Positions 51,749-60,646 of a stretch of 64,000 nt of DNA are shown piece after piece (within the stretch, counting starts at the first letter, position 1; each line of letters starts with the position of its first letter). The stretch is from an uncultured Alphaproteobacteria bacterium. Lineage in GTDB: Bacteria; Pseudomonadota; Alphaproteobacteria; UBA8366; GCA-2717185. Both the position numbers and the translations under genes were made by a program. The DNA is taken from assembly GCA_943788635.1 (NCBI GenBank), contig CALSRA010000014.1:1-64000 (forward strand), given 5' to 3'. The notes below the pieces were generated by a model. The model made no database searches and was not told the DNA's origin. It saw nothing but the letters and a program-made list of their open reading frames with translations.

Positions 51749-52984
51749 TCAGCCCAGCGCAAGCGGGTAGGACAGGTAGCCGCGGAAGCGTGCCCTGCCG
51801 CCGCGAACCGGTTCGCCCTCCCCCCGCAAATTTGGGAAGCGTTGTAGCAACCTGCTGATGGCAATGCGTCCTTCCATGCGCGCCAGCGTCATGCCCGCGC
51901 AGGCATGAATGCCGGCACCGAAGGCAAGGTGCCGGTTCGGGCTGCGTGCGATATCGAGCCGTTCCGGGTCGGGAAATTGTGCGGGGTCGCGATTTGCAGC
52001 ACCGATACACAATGTAATCAGGCTGCCGGCGGCAATGGTGACACCGCCGATTTCGACATCGGCGGTCGCGCGCCGGTTGCCCAACTGGTTGGAACTTTCG
52101 AAGCGCAGGAATTCCTCGACGGCGGAATCGATCAGGTCGGGATTTTCGGTCAGCTTCTGCCGTTCCGCCGGAAACGCCAGCAGGGACGCAACCCCGTTGC
52201 CAATCAGGTTGGAGGTGGTTTCGTGTCCTGCGTTGAGCAGGAAAATGCAGTTCTGCACAAGTTCGGTGCCGGTCAGGCTTTCGCCATCGACGCTGCCGGT
52301 GATCAGGCTGGTCAGCACATCGTTTTCGCGCGGGTGCTTCCGCCGCGCATCGATCAGTGCGTCCAGATAGCACGAGAATGCCGTGACAGCGTCATTGCCG
52401 CGTTGCAGGACATCCGGCGCCGGGGAGGGTTCCAGCGCGCCGAGAATTGCCAGTGACCAGCCACGTAACGGGTGTCGTTCCGCCCGGGGAACGCCCAGCA
52501 TGTCGCCGATGATTTCAACGGGCAGCGCAGCGGCGAAATCACCGATCAGGTCCATCGCCCCCTTCGCTTCCGCGGCGTCCAGCAGCCCATCGACAAGGGA
52601 GACGAAACGCGGTTGCAGCGTATGCAGGGCGCGTGGTGTGAATGCGGGCGCCAACAGCTTGCGGACCCGCGTATGTAATGGCGGGTCGTTGAATACCAGG
52701 CTGGTCGTGTGATGGGTATAAAGCGGACTGTCGCCGAATTTCGGACCGAATTCCGCTTTTTTGTCGGAAGAGAACCGCTTGTCCCGGTACACCGCCATCA
52801 CATCATCGTATCGCGTCAGAAAATATGAGCCGTCCGGGCCAATGTGCATCGGGTCATGCGTGCGCAGCAATGCGTAGGTTGGATAGGGGGTTGCCAGAAA
52901 CCCCGCATCAATTCGGCGCAGGTCAAAAGCGTTGGCGCGCGCGGCTTCTTCCGCGCCGTTCCCGGTGGTCATATGTGTCTCCAT
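51749..52984 (-). CDS. Cytochrome P450
   Basis: 411 residues, full-length class I bacterial P450. Landmarks: DPPLHTRVRKLLAPAF (C helix), I-helix oxygen-binding LLNAGHETTSNLI, ExxR in EEFLRFES, and the heme-ligand loop AFGAGIHACAGMTLAR (Cys). It hydroxylates a small organic molecule with electrons from ferredoxin; no ferredoxin or reductase gene is adjacent. The convergent stop of the protease lies 4 bases from its own stop. Confidence 0.94.
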   Translation of the reverse strand: METHMTTGNGAEEAARANAFDLRRIDAGFLATPYPTYALLRTHDPMHIGPDGSYFLTRYDDVMAVYRDKRFSSDKKAEFGPKFGDSPLYTHHTTSLVFNDPPLHTRVRKLLAPAFTPRALHTLQPRFVSLVDGLLDAAEAKGAMDLIGDFAAALPVEIIGDMLGVPRAERHPLRGWSLAILGALEPSPAPDVLQRGNDAVTAFSCYLDALIDARRKHPRENDVLTSLITGSVDGESLTGTELVQNCIFLLNAGHETTSNLIGNGVASLLAFPAERQKLTENPDLIDSAVEEFLRFESSNQLGNRRATADVEIGGVTIAAGSLITLCIGAANRDPAQFPDPERLDIARSPNRHLAFGAGIHACAGMTLARMEGRIAISRLLQRFPNLRGEGEPVRGGRARFRGYLSYPLALG

Positions 52985-53125
52985 CCTGTCAGGCTACCTG
53001 CGCAGACGGCGTCGGGGCAATGTCCGTTGGGGAGAATTCGGTTGCCGTTTTCCTGAAAAACACCCATTTATGACCTGATTGACGGTCATTATCCGCTAGC
53101 ACGACGAGGTTTCAGGGAAGACATT

Positions 53126-53803
53126 ATGGACGCGTTGTCGATCATATCGTTGGCATTGGGCGCGGCTTGGGCCAGCGGAATTAACCTTTATGCGACGGTG
53201 CTTGTTCTCGGTTTGCTGGGGACAACCGGTCTGGTCGGGCTGCCGGCAGGGCTGGACCCGTTGATGACCCCTATCGTGCTGGTAATCGCCGGGGTGGTCT
53301 ATGCGATCGAATTTTTCGCGGACAAGATTCCAGGCGTCGATTCGGTCTGGGACACGATTCATACGTTTATACGCATCCCTGCCGGCGCATTGATGGCGGC
53401 GGGCGCGACCGTCGGGCTTGGTGAAGAATACATGGTTGCGCTGGCGCTGTTAGGCGGAGCCGCGGTGGCGGCTGGCAGCCATGCGACGAAGGCGGGCAGC
53501 CGGGCGATGATCAATACCTCGCCGGAACCGTTCACCAATTGGGGGGCGTCGATCTTTGAAGACATCCTCGTCGTGGGCGGGCTGGCGCTGGCCCTGTATA
53601 ATCCGACATTGTTTCTGGGCTTCCTGCTGTTGTTCGTGCTGTTTGCGATCTGGCTGTTGCCGAAAATCTGGCGGGGAATCCGTTCGATCTACCGCCGGAT
53701 TGCCGGCACGGCGGCCGGCCCCGGCGCGGGTGATGACGCTAAGATGCTTGAACCGCCTTCCAAAGGGTTCAATCTGTCATCCGTAAATCGCGACCCGGAC
53801 TGA
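53126..53803 (+). CDS. DUF4126 membrane protein
   Basis: 225 residues, about six membrane helices. The start LSIISLALGAAWASGINLYATVLVLGLLG and AAVAAGSHATKAGSRAMINTSPEPFTNW are the conserved parts of DUF4126, a family of unknown function. Ends in a soluble basic/Pro-rich tail. Nine bases precede the TTG start of the PBP1A gene, so the two are probably co-transcribed, hinting at an envelope role. Confidence 0.9.
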   Translation: MDALSIISLALGAAWASGINLYATVLVLGLLGTTGLVGLPAGLDPLMTPIVLVIAGVVYAIEFFADKIPGVDSVWDTIHTFIRIPAGALMAAGATVGLGEEYMVALALLGGAAVAAGSHATKAGSRAMINTSPEPFTNWGASIFEDILVVGGLALALYNPTLFLGFLLLFVLFAIWLLPKIWRGIRSIYRRIAGTAAGPGAGDDAKMLEPPSKGFNLSSVNRDPD

Positions 53804-53812
53804 GCGAACGGC

Positions 53813-55819
53813 TTGGCTAAGACTCCCGCAAAGAAGAAGCCGAAAAAGGCACCGCCGGTCAAAGAGCGGCGGTCATTCCTGCGGCGTTTTTCCAGCCTGC
53901 TGGCGACATTGTTCATTTCGCTTGGCGTCTTGTGGGCAGGGGCGTTCCTGATCCTGGCACCGGAAATGCCGGATACCGCCGAATTGTGGCGCGTCAAGAA
54001 AAGCCCGGGCATAACGGTTTTGGCCGCCGATGGCGGGGTGATCGCGCAGCGCGGGGCATTCACCGGGGCGATGGTTGGCGTCGGGCGGTTGCCGCCGGAT
54101 TTGCCGCATGCCGTTATCGCGACGGAGGATCGCCGTTTCTATCAGCATTTCGGCATGGATATCATCGGGTTCGCCCGTGCGATGGTGGCCAATATCAGCG
54201 CCGGGCGGGTGGTGCAGGGCGGCAGCACCATTACCCAGCAACTGGCGAAGAACCTGTTTTTGACGCCGGATCGCACGGTATTGCGGAAAATTCGGGAACT
54301 GATGCTGGCACTGTGGCTGGAAGGGCGGCTGACCAAGGACGAAATCCTGACCCTGTACCTGAACAGGGTGTATCTGGGGGCCGGAACCTACGGTGTGGAA
54401 GCCGCTGCGCAGCGCTATTTTGGTAAATCGGCGCGCAAGGTCACCCTGCAGGAAGCCGCGATGCTGGCCGGACTGCTGAAGGCACCGTCGCGCTATGCGC
54501 CGACCAGCGACCTGAAGCTGTCGCGCGATCGCGCCGCGCAGGTTCTGCTGAACATGGTTGCCGCCGGCTATATCGACCAGAAGAAGGCGGACGCGGCGCG
54601 CAAAAAACCGGCCCGGCTGGCCGCGCAATCGCGCACGAAAAGTTCGCAATACTTTGTCGACTGGGTCGAGGAACGCATGCCGGGCCTGATTGGCAACCGG
54701 GACGATGACCTGATTGTACAATCGACCTTTGACCCGGTACTGCAGCGTGCGGCGGAAGTGGCTCTGACCGGGACGCTTGGCAAGCATGGTAAAAACCGCA
54801 AGGTCGGACAGGGGGCCGTTGTCGTCTTGGACCCCGGCGGCGCCGTGCTGGCAATGGTCGGGGGGCGTTCCTACGCCAGCAGCCAGTTCAACCGCGCGGT
54901 TCAGGCGCAGCGGCAGCCGGGTTCCGCATTCAAGCCCTTCGTTTATCTGGCGGCGCTGGAATCCGGGTTTGGGCCGGATTCGGTGGTGCGCGATTCGCCG
55001 GTTACCGTGGAAGGGTGGCAGCCTCGGAATTTTTCCAACAAGTACAAGGGCGACATCAAGCTGCGTGATGCCCTGGCCGGGTCGGTCAATACGGTAACGG
55101 TCAAGATTGCCGAAAAGGCGGGGCGATCAAAGGTCGTCAAAACGGCGCAGCGGCTCGGGATTACCTCACCGATATTACCGCACCCGTCGTTGTCGCTGGG
55201 GGCGTCGGAAGTCAGCCTGCTGGAACTGACCGGAGCCTACGCGCCCTTTGCCAATGGCGGGCAGGCGGTGTTGCCGCACGGGGTGCGGGAAGTCCGCACC
55301 CGGTCCGGGGAGTTGCTCTATCGGCGCAGCGGTGCGCGCGTCGGCCAGGTGCTTGCCGGTCGTGAGCTGGCGCGGATGAATGATATGCTCCGCACGGCGG
55401 TGACCAAGGGGACAGGGCGCGCGGCGCGATTGAAAGGCCGTGAGGTTGCTGGCAAGACCGGCACCAGCCAGAATTATCGCGATGCCTGGTTTATTGGATA
55501 TACCGCAGACTTCGTCGCGGGGGTGTGGCTTGGGAATGACAATGATACCCCCACCAAGCGTGTCACCGGTGGCCAGTTGCCGGCCGCCCTGTGGCATGAC
55601 GTGATGGCGAAGGCATCGAAGGGGCTGCCGTCGCGGCAGATCCCCAATGCACCCGTCGCCGTCGCCCGCGTCGAGCGCCGCAGCGAGCCACCGGCGCCGG
55701 AACGTCCGGGCAAGGAAGTCGACTTCGGTAAATTCATCGACGGGCTGGCCGGGCTGCTGTCGGGTCTACCCTACAAGCCGCTGGAAGACGATGACCTGTC
55801 TAATGTTGGGTCTGACTAG
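53813..55819 (+). CDS. Class A penicillin-binding protein (bifunctional transglycosylase/transpeptidase)
   Basis: 668 residues. Basic cytoplasmic N terminus (KTPAKKKPKKAPPVKERRS), one membrane helix (LLATLFISLGVLWAGAFLILA), GT51 domain with EDRRFYQHFGMD, GGSTITQQLAKNLFL, RKIRELMLALWLE and RYFGKSARKVTLQEAAMLAGLL, then the transpeptidase with S-x-x-K in QPGSAFKPFVYL, S-V-N in AGSVNTVTV and KTGTS in VAGKTGTSQNYRDAWFIGYT. It polymerises and crosslinks peptidoglycan in the periplasm. Starts at a TTG (53813). All catalytic motifs are present, so it should be functional. Confidence 0.93.
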   Translation: MAKTPAKKKPKKAPPVKERRSFLRRFSSLLATLFISLGVLWAGAFLILAPEMPDTAELWRVKKSPGITVLAADGGVIAQRGAFTGAMVGVGRLPPDLPHAVIATEDRRFYQHFGMDIIGFARAMVANISAGRVVQGGSTITQQLAKNLFLTPDRTVLRKIRELMLALWLEGRLTKDEILTLYLNRVYLGAGTYGVEAAAQRYFGKSARKVTLQEAAMLAGLLKAPSRYAPTSDLKLSRDRAAQVLLNMVAAGYIDQKKADAARKKPARLAAQSRTKSSQYFVDWVEERMPGLIGNRDDDLIVQSTFDPVLQRAAEVALTGTLGKHGKNRKVGQGAVVVLDPGGAVLAMVGGRSYASSQFNRAVQAQRQPGSAFKPFVYLAALESGFGPDSVVRDSPVTVEGWQPRNFSNKYKGDIKLRDALAGSVNTVTVKIAEKAGRSKVVKTAQRLGITSPILPHPSLSLGASEVSLLELTGAYAPFANGGQAVLPHGVREVRTRSGELLYRRSGARVGQVLAGRELARMNDMLRTAVTKGTGRAARLKGREVAGKTGTSQNYRDAWFIGYTADFVAGVWLGNDNDTPTKRVTGGQLPAALWHDVMAKASKGLPSRQIPNAPVAVARVERRSEPPAPERPGKEVDFGKFIDGLAGLLSGLPYKPLEDDDLSNVGSD

Positions 55820-55837
55820 GCATTCGCCCGGTCGGGG

Positions 55838-56088
55838 TCAGCTTCTGCCGCGCATGTAGCGCCAAAGATACAGGGCGAGCCATATCGGAATAACCACGAC
55901 GGCGCCGATCAGTATTTAACTGAACGCCAGCCAAATATGTCCACGCCCAGTTTCGAACAGGTTTATGGCGCCGTCCCGCAGCGAGTACAGCACGTTTTCG
56001 GGTCGACATTCAGACCGACCAGAAGCAGCCCGACGACAAGGGACAGCACCAGCAGCTTGACGACGGTGCCTACGGTAATTCTGGGCAT
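55838..56088 (-). pseudogene. DUF6460-type small membrane protein gene, broken
   Basis: Start ATG 56086-56088: MPRITVGTVVKLLVLSLVVGLLLVGLNVDP. Near 55994-56002 one base is missing (GACCCGAAAACG where GACCCGGAAAACG would keep the frame); in the restored frame the product runs on as VLYSLRDGAINLFETG then hits TAA at 55916-55918 and continues ILIGAVVVIPIWLALYLWRY to a stop at 55838-55840. The bipartite hydrophobic layout matches alphaproteobacterial DUF6460 proteins. Deletion plus nonsense codon argue against a working gene. Confidence 0.65.
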
Positions 56089-56106
56089 TTCCGGCTTCCG
56101 CTTTGC

Positions 56107-56300
56107 TTAGTCGGCGTTTTTCAGCGCGTCGATCTTTTTGTCGGTATTGTACTGGCTGAGCGTATAGACCGCCCAGATCGCCGCGGGGTATCCAGCCGAT
56201 CAGGGTAATCTGCGCAATGAGGCAGATAATCCCGGCCAATTGGCCGTCCGACGGTAAAGAACAGCAACCAGGGTATAAGCAGGGCGTTGATAAGGCGCAT
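56107..56300 (-). pseudogene. YqaE/Pmp3-family small membrane protein gene with two +1 frameshifts
   Basis: Joined across frames: MRLINALLIPWLLFFTVGRPI, GIICLIAQITLIGWIP, AIWAVYTLSQYNTDKKIDALKNAD, about 63 residues, the usual size and two-helix layout for YqaE/Pmp3 (stress-associated membrane proteolipids). An extra base lies near 56236-56243 and another in the G run at 56185-56188. Start ATG 56298-56300, stop TAA 56107-56109. Either a decayed gene or an assembly error. Confidence 0.65.
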
Positions 56301-56389
56301 GAGAATTCCTCTGTTTCAAACGATCCATTTGAGGCAATCTGCCATATTGTGACGCCCCGTGTGAATCACTGAAGCGAAAGGTTTGCCGA

Positions 56390-57213
56390 ATGGGTAAGGA
56401 ACTGGAGACACTGAGCAAGCTGGTAGACACGGCAATCGAGTTCTCCGTTGCCTACGGATTCCAGTTTTTGGGCGCCCTTGTCGTCCTTGTCATTGGCCTC
56501 GTGATTTCAAACTGGATTGCGGGCCGGGTCATGCGGTTATGCGAACGCAAGGAGATGGATGTCACCTTCTCGCGTTTCATTGCCAATGTCATACGGGTCG
56601 TTCTGATTGTTGTGACAATCATTATTACCCTGGGCAATTTCGGGATCACGATTGCCCCCTTCATTGCTCTGGCCGGTGCGGGCGCTTTCGGTGCGACTTT
56701 GGCGCTGTAGGGGCTGTTGTCCAACTATGCGGCGGGGCTTGCGATTATCGTCACCCGTCCCTTCGTCGTCGGCAATACCATTGCGGTAAAAGGTGTCAGC
56801 GGCGTCGTGGAAGAAGTCAAAATGGCCACGACCATTCTGCGCGGCGAGGATGGCGAGAAGATCACCATTCCCCAACAAGGAGATTGTGGGCGAGATTCTG
56901 GTCAATTCCGATGCCAGCAGGATCGTCGAATCGGTCATCTATGTCGGGGTTGATACCGACACGCAGCAGGCCACCGACATCATCCTGAAGGTTATTGGCG
57001 AGCATGTTATCAACGCGGATAGCGCCCCGCCAGTTGTCGGTATCCCACGATTTCGATTACGGGGCCATCGCGCTTGGTTTGCGGTATTGGGCGCCGAGTT
57101 CAAAATACTTCCAGACCCGCTATACGGTGAACGGTGCGATCAAGCAGGCGCTGGACGAGGCCGGCATCGCATTGCTGACCCCGTCATTTCCCGTGCGGCC
57201 TGCGCCGAACTGA
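56390..57213 (+). pseudogene. MscS-family mechanosensitive channel gene with nonsense codon and two +1 frameshifts
   Basis: About 274 codons. The N-terminal helices (FQFLGALVVLVIGLVISNWIAGR) and pore-lining region (GNFGITIAPFIALAGAGAFGATLAL) are clear. TAG at 56708-56710 stands where the family has Gln (AL-Q-GLLSNYAAG). The frame then shifts at the C4 run 56870-56873 (after EKITIP; NKEIVGEILVNSDAS continues) and near 57024-57031 (SVSHDFDYGAIALGLRYWAP continues). MscS channels open under hypo-osmotic stress. Three lesions in one gene suggest genuine decay or a poor local assembly. Confidence 0.85.
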
Positions 57214-57214
57214 G

Positions 57215-58249
57215 TTAGGCCACCCAGGCCTGATACAGCAGCCCGGAAGCAAGCGACCCTGTCAGGGCGAAGGCGATGTAGAGTGCGAAGACCGGCTTCT
57301 TGACCAGCGCGAAGACGGCGATTGCTGCGGGGATGCTGGTGACGCCGCCGGCGACGAGGAAGGCCATGCCGGCGCCTGGGGCCATGCCCTGGCCGATCAG
57401 GCCGGAGACCAGCGGCAGCGCTGCATAGCCGTTCAGATAGGCCGGTACGCCGACAAGTGTGGCCGTCACGATTGGCCCCACGCCTTCGCCGCCAAGTGAG
57501 GCCGCGATCCATTCGGCCGGGACATAGGCCAGCATCAGGCTTTCCAGCACGAAGGCGAGGGTCAGCCACTTGCCAAGGAACAATATGGTTTTCAGCGCGT
57601 CGCGACCGAACCGGGCGACCCGTTCTTCTTCCTTCCAGAAGGCCCAGACGACAGGCTTGGGTGCGCGTACGACCGCACCGCCACAACTGCCGTTGCCGAC
57701 GCCGTCGTGTAGCGGGTCGGCAAACCGGCCGCTCTTGACCAGCGCGTAGGTCGCAAACCCACCAAACATTCCCAGTCCGACGGCAGTTATGGTCTTGGCG
57801 ATGGCGAATTCACTGCCCAGCATGCCGGCGGTGAGCACGAACATGGACGGATCGATGACCGGTGAGGCGAGCCAGAAGGCCATGACCGGAGCCAGCGGCA
57901 CACCCATGGCCAGCAAGGCGGCGATCAGGGGGATTACGCCGCAGGAACAAAATGGCGATAGCCCGCCAAAGGCCGCCGCCGCGATGATCATCGTCGTCGG
58001 ATTGCCAGTAAAGACCTGTGCGATCAGGTTGTCCGCGCCGGTTGCCCCGGCATAGGCCGCAATGGCGATCGACAGCAGCAGGTAAGGCGCGGTCGACAGC
58101 AGGGCATTGGCGGTGAAGGACAGGCTCTCCCAGCCTTGCGCCGGGGTGAGGACGAACAGGACCAGCAGGATTGCAGCGGTCGCTGCCCAGGCGCGGTCGA
58201 TCTTGGAGAAAGGCGGGAAGCGGCGCAGGCGGACGGCAATCGCATTCAT
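57215..58249 (-). CDS. Permease of the DUF318/YraQ/ArsP type
   Basis: 344 residues, about eight to ten helices. The signature FGGLSPFCSCGVIPLIAALLAMGVPLAPVMAFWLASPVIDPSMFVL (C-S-C-G-V-I-P) and the second-half repeat VGVPAYLNGYAALPLVSGLIGQG match the permease superfamily that includes ArsP (methylarsenite efflux) and YraQ. It lies 55 bases downstream of an ArsR/SmtB regulator on the same strand, supporting metal(loid) or thiol-reactive-ligand control. Start ATG 58247-58249. Its stop begins one base after the end of the mscS relic. Confidence 0.87.
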   Translation of the reverse strand: MNAIAVRLRRFPPFSKIDRAWAATAAILLVLFVLTPAQGWESLSFTANALLSTAPYLLLSIAIAAYAGATGADNLIAQVFTGNPTTMIIAAAAFGGLSPFCSCGVIPLIAALLAMGVPLAPVMAFWLASPVIDPSMFVLTAGMLGSEFAIAKTITAVGLGMFGGFATYALVKSGRFADPLHDGVGNGSCGGAVVRAPKPVVWAFWKEEERVARFGRDALKTILFLGKWLTLAFVLESLMLAYVPAEWIAASLGGEGVGPIVTATLVGVPAYLNGYAALPLVSGLIGQGMAPGAGMAFLVAGGVTSIPAAIAVFALVKKPVFALYIAFALTGSLASGLLYQAWVA

Positions 58250-58304
58250 GTCGATATCTCCGGTTTTTTCGTTCTTTTTATGCAAAAGGGGGGAAGGGCG
58301 ACGG

Positions 58305-58622
58305 TCATGCGGCTTCTTCCCCGGACCGGGCAACGCCGGCGCAGCATTCTTCGGTCAGAAAGGATACCAGCGCGGTTGTGGCGGCATAGTCCGCACGGTT
58401 GATGATCTCCCGTCCCTGGCGTTCCTGCACGACCAGCCCGGCCTGAACCAGTGCTGAAAGGTGATGTGCCATGGTGGATGCCGGCAGGCCGAGATGCCGA
58501 CCGATTTCGCCGACTTTCATACCGTCACTTCCAGCCCGCACGAGCAGGCGAAAAACGCGCAACCGGGCTTCATGGCCAAGAGCGGACAGCGAACGGGCGG
58601 CAGATCCATCATCAATATTCAT
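58305..58622 (-). CDS. ArsR/SmtB-family transcriptional repressor
   Basis: 105 residues: ARSLSALGHEARLRVFRLLVRAG, recognition region VGEIGRHLGLPASTMAHHLSALVQAGLVVQERQG and a C-terminal EECCAGVARSGEE with a vicinal Cys pair, likely the sensor site for arsenite-like or other soft metals. As a repressor it would release the promoter when bound, switching on the permease 55 bases downstream. Divergent partner: none; the next gene on this strand is the cupin/NTF2 pair upstream. Confidence 0.9.
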   Translation of the reverse strand: MNIDDGSAARSLSALGHEARLRVFRLLVRAGSDGMKVGEIGRHLGLPASTMAHHLSALVQAGLVVQERQGREIINRADYAATTALVSFLTEECCAGVARSGEEAA

Positions 58623-58652
58623 CCCACCAATATAACTATAAAACCGGTTATG

Positions 58653-59321
58653 TCAAATTGAATCTGCGGCGACGGATGGCGGTGTCGCCACATGGCGCAG
58701 ATGACCTTCCTTGATCCAGAGCAGACAGCCGTCGGGACCGGCCTTCGCCGTCAGGGCGGCACCGACGGGTAGGCGTAGCCAGGACCATTCATGGAAGGCC
58801 TCGCCCCCTTCGTCGAAACGTCCCTGCAGGCAGAAAGCCTCGATACTGCCTGCAGGTGCAATCGCTATGAGGGCGTCCGGCGCCCAGCGTTCGATCCGCA
58901 CTGTTTCGCGGTCGTCCCGGAACAGCGCGACCGGGTTGGCCTTGCTGCCATAGGCATCGATGCGGACAGGCGTGCGGTCCGCTGGATCGAATTGCCACAG
59001 CTTGACCAGAATGGTGCAGCCCGCGGCAGAGCCTGGTGTATGGCTGGATTCCGGCGGATTGCGAATATAGCTCCCGGCGGGGTAGTCGCCATGCTCGTCC
59101 TGAAACACACCATTGAGTACGATGAATTCCTCACCGCCATCATGGATGTGTGCTGAAAACCGGCTGCCGGGGGCGTATCGGACAATCGAGGTTGCACGGG
59201 CGACCTCGCCACCGATGCGGTCCAGCATCTTGCGGTCGACGCCGGCGATGGGGGAGGGCACCCAGTCCATCCGCGCCGCGTGCATGGCGGCCCGCCGGTC
59301 GAAATCCGCATTTAGTATCAT
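58653..59321 (-). CDS. ChrR-like double-cupin protein
   Basis: 222 residues with two cupin halves. First: ARATSIVRYAPGSRFSAHIHDGGEEFIVLNGVFQDEHGDYPAGSYIRNPPESSH (metal-binding H-x-H...E...H). Second: LIAIAPAGSIEAFCLQGRFDEGGEAFHEWSWLRLPVG. Resembles the C-terminal cupin of ChrR anti-sigma factors but lacks the N-terminal anti-sigma domain, so it is likely a stand-alone metal-dependent cupin. Its ATG overlaps the stop of the NTF2-like gene (ATGA, 59318-59321). Confidence 0.83.
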   Translation of the reverse strand: MILNADFDRRAAMHAARMDWVPSPIAGVDRKMLDRIGGEVARATSIVRYAPGSRFSAHIHDGGEEFIVLNGVFQDEHGDYPAGSYIRNPPESSHTPGSAAGCTILVKLWQFDPADRTPVRIDAYGSKANPVALFRDDRETVRIERWAPDALIAIAPAGSIEAFCLQGRFDEGGEAFHEWSWLRLPVGAALTAKAGPDGCLLWIKEGHLRHVATPPSVAADSI

Positions 59322-59722
59322 GAGGTCTGATCCGCCGCCGTTTCCTGGTCGCCGGACAGGTCATAATGAAAAACCTTGGAGATGATCCGCCAGCCTGACT
59401 CTGTCCTGATAAAGGTCAGCAGGTCGGTGAAATAGCGGGGGCCAATGGCGCAATGGGCGCGAACCTGGGCCGTATCGGGGCCGGCGAAGGTGATTGAGAC
59501 GATTGAATCCTGTCGCGTCTCGCGCCGTGCGGCGGGAGCCTCCCTTGACTCAACGATCGGAAAATACGTTTCCATATCGATATCGACCAACTCGTCACCG
59601 GTCGCGCAGACATAGCGTGCCTGCGGGTGGAAAACGGTTTTCAGCCGCTGTGTATCGCTGTGATACAACCCGTCGAAATAGACCGCCATCTGATCGGCGA
59701 TTGCCGCGTATTCCTTTTTCAT
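59318..59722 (-). CDS. NTF2-like (SnoaL-type) protein
   Basis: 134 residues. MKKEYAAIADQMAVYFDGLYHSDTQRLKTVFHPQARYVCATG, then FPIVESREAPA and VRAHCAIGPRYFTDLLTFIRTESGWRIISKVFHYDL, a common putative lumazine-binding/NTF2-like layout. Start ATG 59720-59722 with GGAGGAATACAG. Translationally coupled with the cupin, hence probably one functional unit, though the activity is unknown. Confidence 0.85.
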   Translation of the reverse strand: MKKEYAAIADQMAVYFDGLYHSDTQRLKTVFHPQARYVCATGDELVDIDMETYFPIVESREAPAARRETRQDSIVSITFAGPDTAQVRAHCAIGPRYFTDLLTFIRTESGWRIISKVFHYDLSGDQETAADQTS

Positions 59723-59786
59723 CTGTATTCCTCCGATGCGGCCAGGGTGTGGACTGGACCGGACGACGTGTGAAAGCGGTATGTCT

Positions 59787-60077
59787 TCAAGATGAACCGT
59801 GACTGATATTGGACCGTTTGGCCTCATCTTTGTCGGCGGGACCCCGATAATCGTCGCAGCCCTGGGCAATGGCAAAGCAGGCAAGGCGGACTGTTTTGGG
59901 AATGGCAACACGTTCGCCATCGCGTTCGCCCTTTTCGTAATACTGGAGTATCCGCCGTTTCAGGCCGAGCGCTTGTGCCGCTTCTTTCTGGGAAAGGTTC
60001 AGGGCTTTGCGCCACTGCTTGAAATCCCTGGCGGACATCACGGCGGGTTCTTCGTCATGCGCGTCTTTTTTGCTCAT
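59787..60077 (-). CDS. XRE-family helix-turn-helix regulator
   Basis: 96 residues. The HTH is SARDFKQWRKALNLSQKEAAQALGLKRRILQYYEKG (residues about 14-49), preceded by a short acidic N terminus and followed by IPKTVRLACFAIAQG. It is divergent from the 80-residue gene at 60274, and the gap contains three copies of GACGCAC-N3-GTGCGTC (60144-60226), which are the obvious operators. Start ATG 60075-60077. Confidence 0.85.
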   Translation of the reverse strand: MSKKDAHDEEPAVMSARDFKQWRKALNLSQKEAAQALGLKRRILQYYEKGERDGERVAIPKTVRLACFAIAQGCDDYRGPADKDEAKRSNISHGSS

Positions 60078-60143
60078 ATCGCCCCCGTCGCACATCCCCT
60101 TTCAGGATAATGTGCCTGTCCTCCTGCATTGTCGCGCAATGGT

Positions 60144-60226
60144 ATAGACGCACATAGTGCACATTTCAAGCTTGCAAGGCGCACTATGTGCGTCTATGTA
60201 TATTGTGAAGGCGCACACAGTGCGTC
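60144..60226. promoter_or_regulatory. Three palindromic operator-like sites
   Basis: Site 1 (60147-60161) and site 2 (60179-60194) form part of a 17-nt perfect inverted repeat: ATAGACGCACATAGTGC (60144-60160) and its reverse complement (60181-60197), 20 bases apart. Site 3 is GCGCACACAGTGCGTC (60211-60226). Each is itself a near-dyad GACGCAC-N3-GTGCGTC. Centres are about 34 and 32 bases apart, roughly three helical turns. Most likely bound by the XRE protein encoded at 59787-60077, controlling both divergent genes. Confidence 0.7.
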
Positions 60227-60273
60227 AATCTAATGGCGACACGATGAATTTTCGGGCCGGGAGGCGGATCAGC

Positions 60274-60516
60274 ATGGATGCTCTTGGAAACTATCTCGGT
60301 GCGTTGTGGAACGATTCAATGCAGCGCATGACAGTGACGCAGTGCCGTCATAGTGCGCAGGATTTTGCCGCATATGACCGCCGACTTGCACGCCGCCCGA
60401 AGCTTGAATACTCGCCGTTGACACGACGTTGGGAAATGCGTGGTGGTGTCCGCGGTCTTTACCTGGCGGCACGAAACGGAGAAGTGCTGGCTGTACCGGA
60501 TAGCGAAATCGCGTAA
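60274..60516 (+). CDS. Small hypothetical protein under the XRE operators
   Basis: 80 residues: MDALGNYLGALWNDSMQRMTVTQCRHSAQDFAAYDRRLARRP then EYSPLTRRWEMRGGVRGLYLAARNGEVLAVPDSEIA. Basic N-terminal half, beta-rich C-terminal half. No family recognised. Start ATG 60274 with GGAGG ten bases before it; an in-frame ATG at 60244 has no RBS. It might be the target or a partner of the divergent XRE regulator. Confidence 0.6.
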   Translation: MDALGNYLGALWNDSMQRMTVTQCRHSAQDFAAYDRRLARRPKLEYSPLTRRWEMRGGVRGLYLAARNGEVLAVPDSEIA

Positions 60517-60567
60517 CCGGACGGCAGCATGCGGGCGTCAGTTGAAAACGAGGCGCCCAACCCATCA

Positions 60568-60604
60568 TAATAAAACGGCCGCCATGATTACCATGGCGGC
60601 CGTT
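60568..60604 (-). terminator. Rho-independent terminator of the TRAP binding-protein gene
   Basis: On the minus strand: AACGGCCGCCATG, loop GTAAT-like, CATGGCGGCCGTT, then TTATTATG. A 13-bp GC-rich stem about 40 bases after the stop codon of the DctP gene (60647). The T tract is short and mixed. Confidence 0.75.
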
Positions 60605-60646
60605 CCGTATTCGAAGCCTGGGATCACCCCGCTCCGGTACTCTGTC

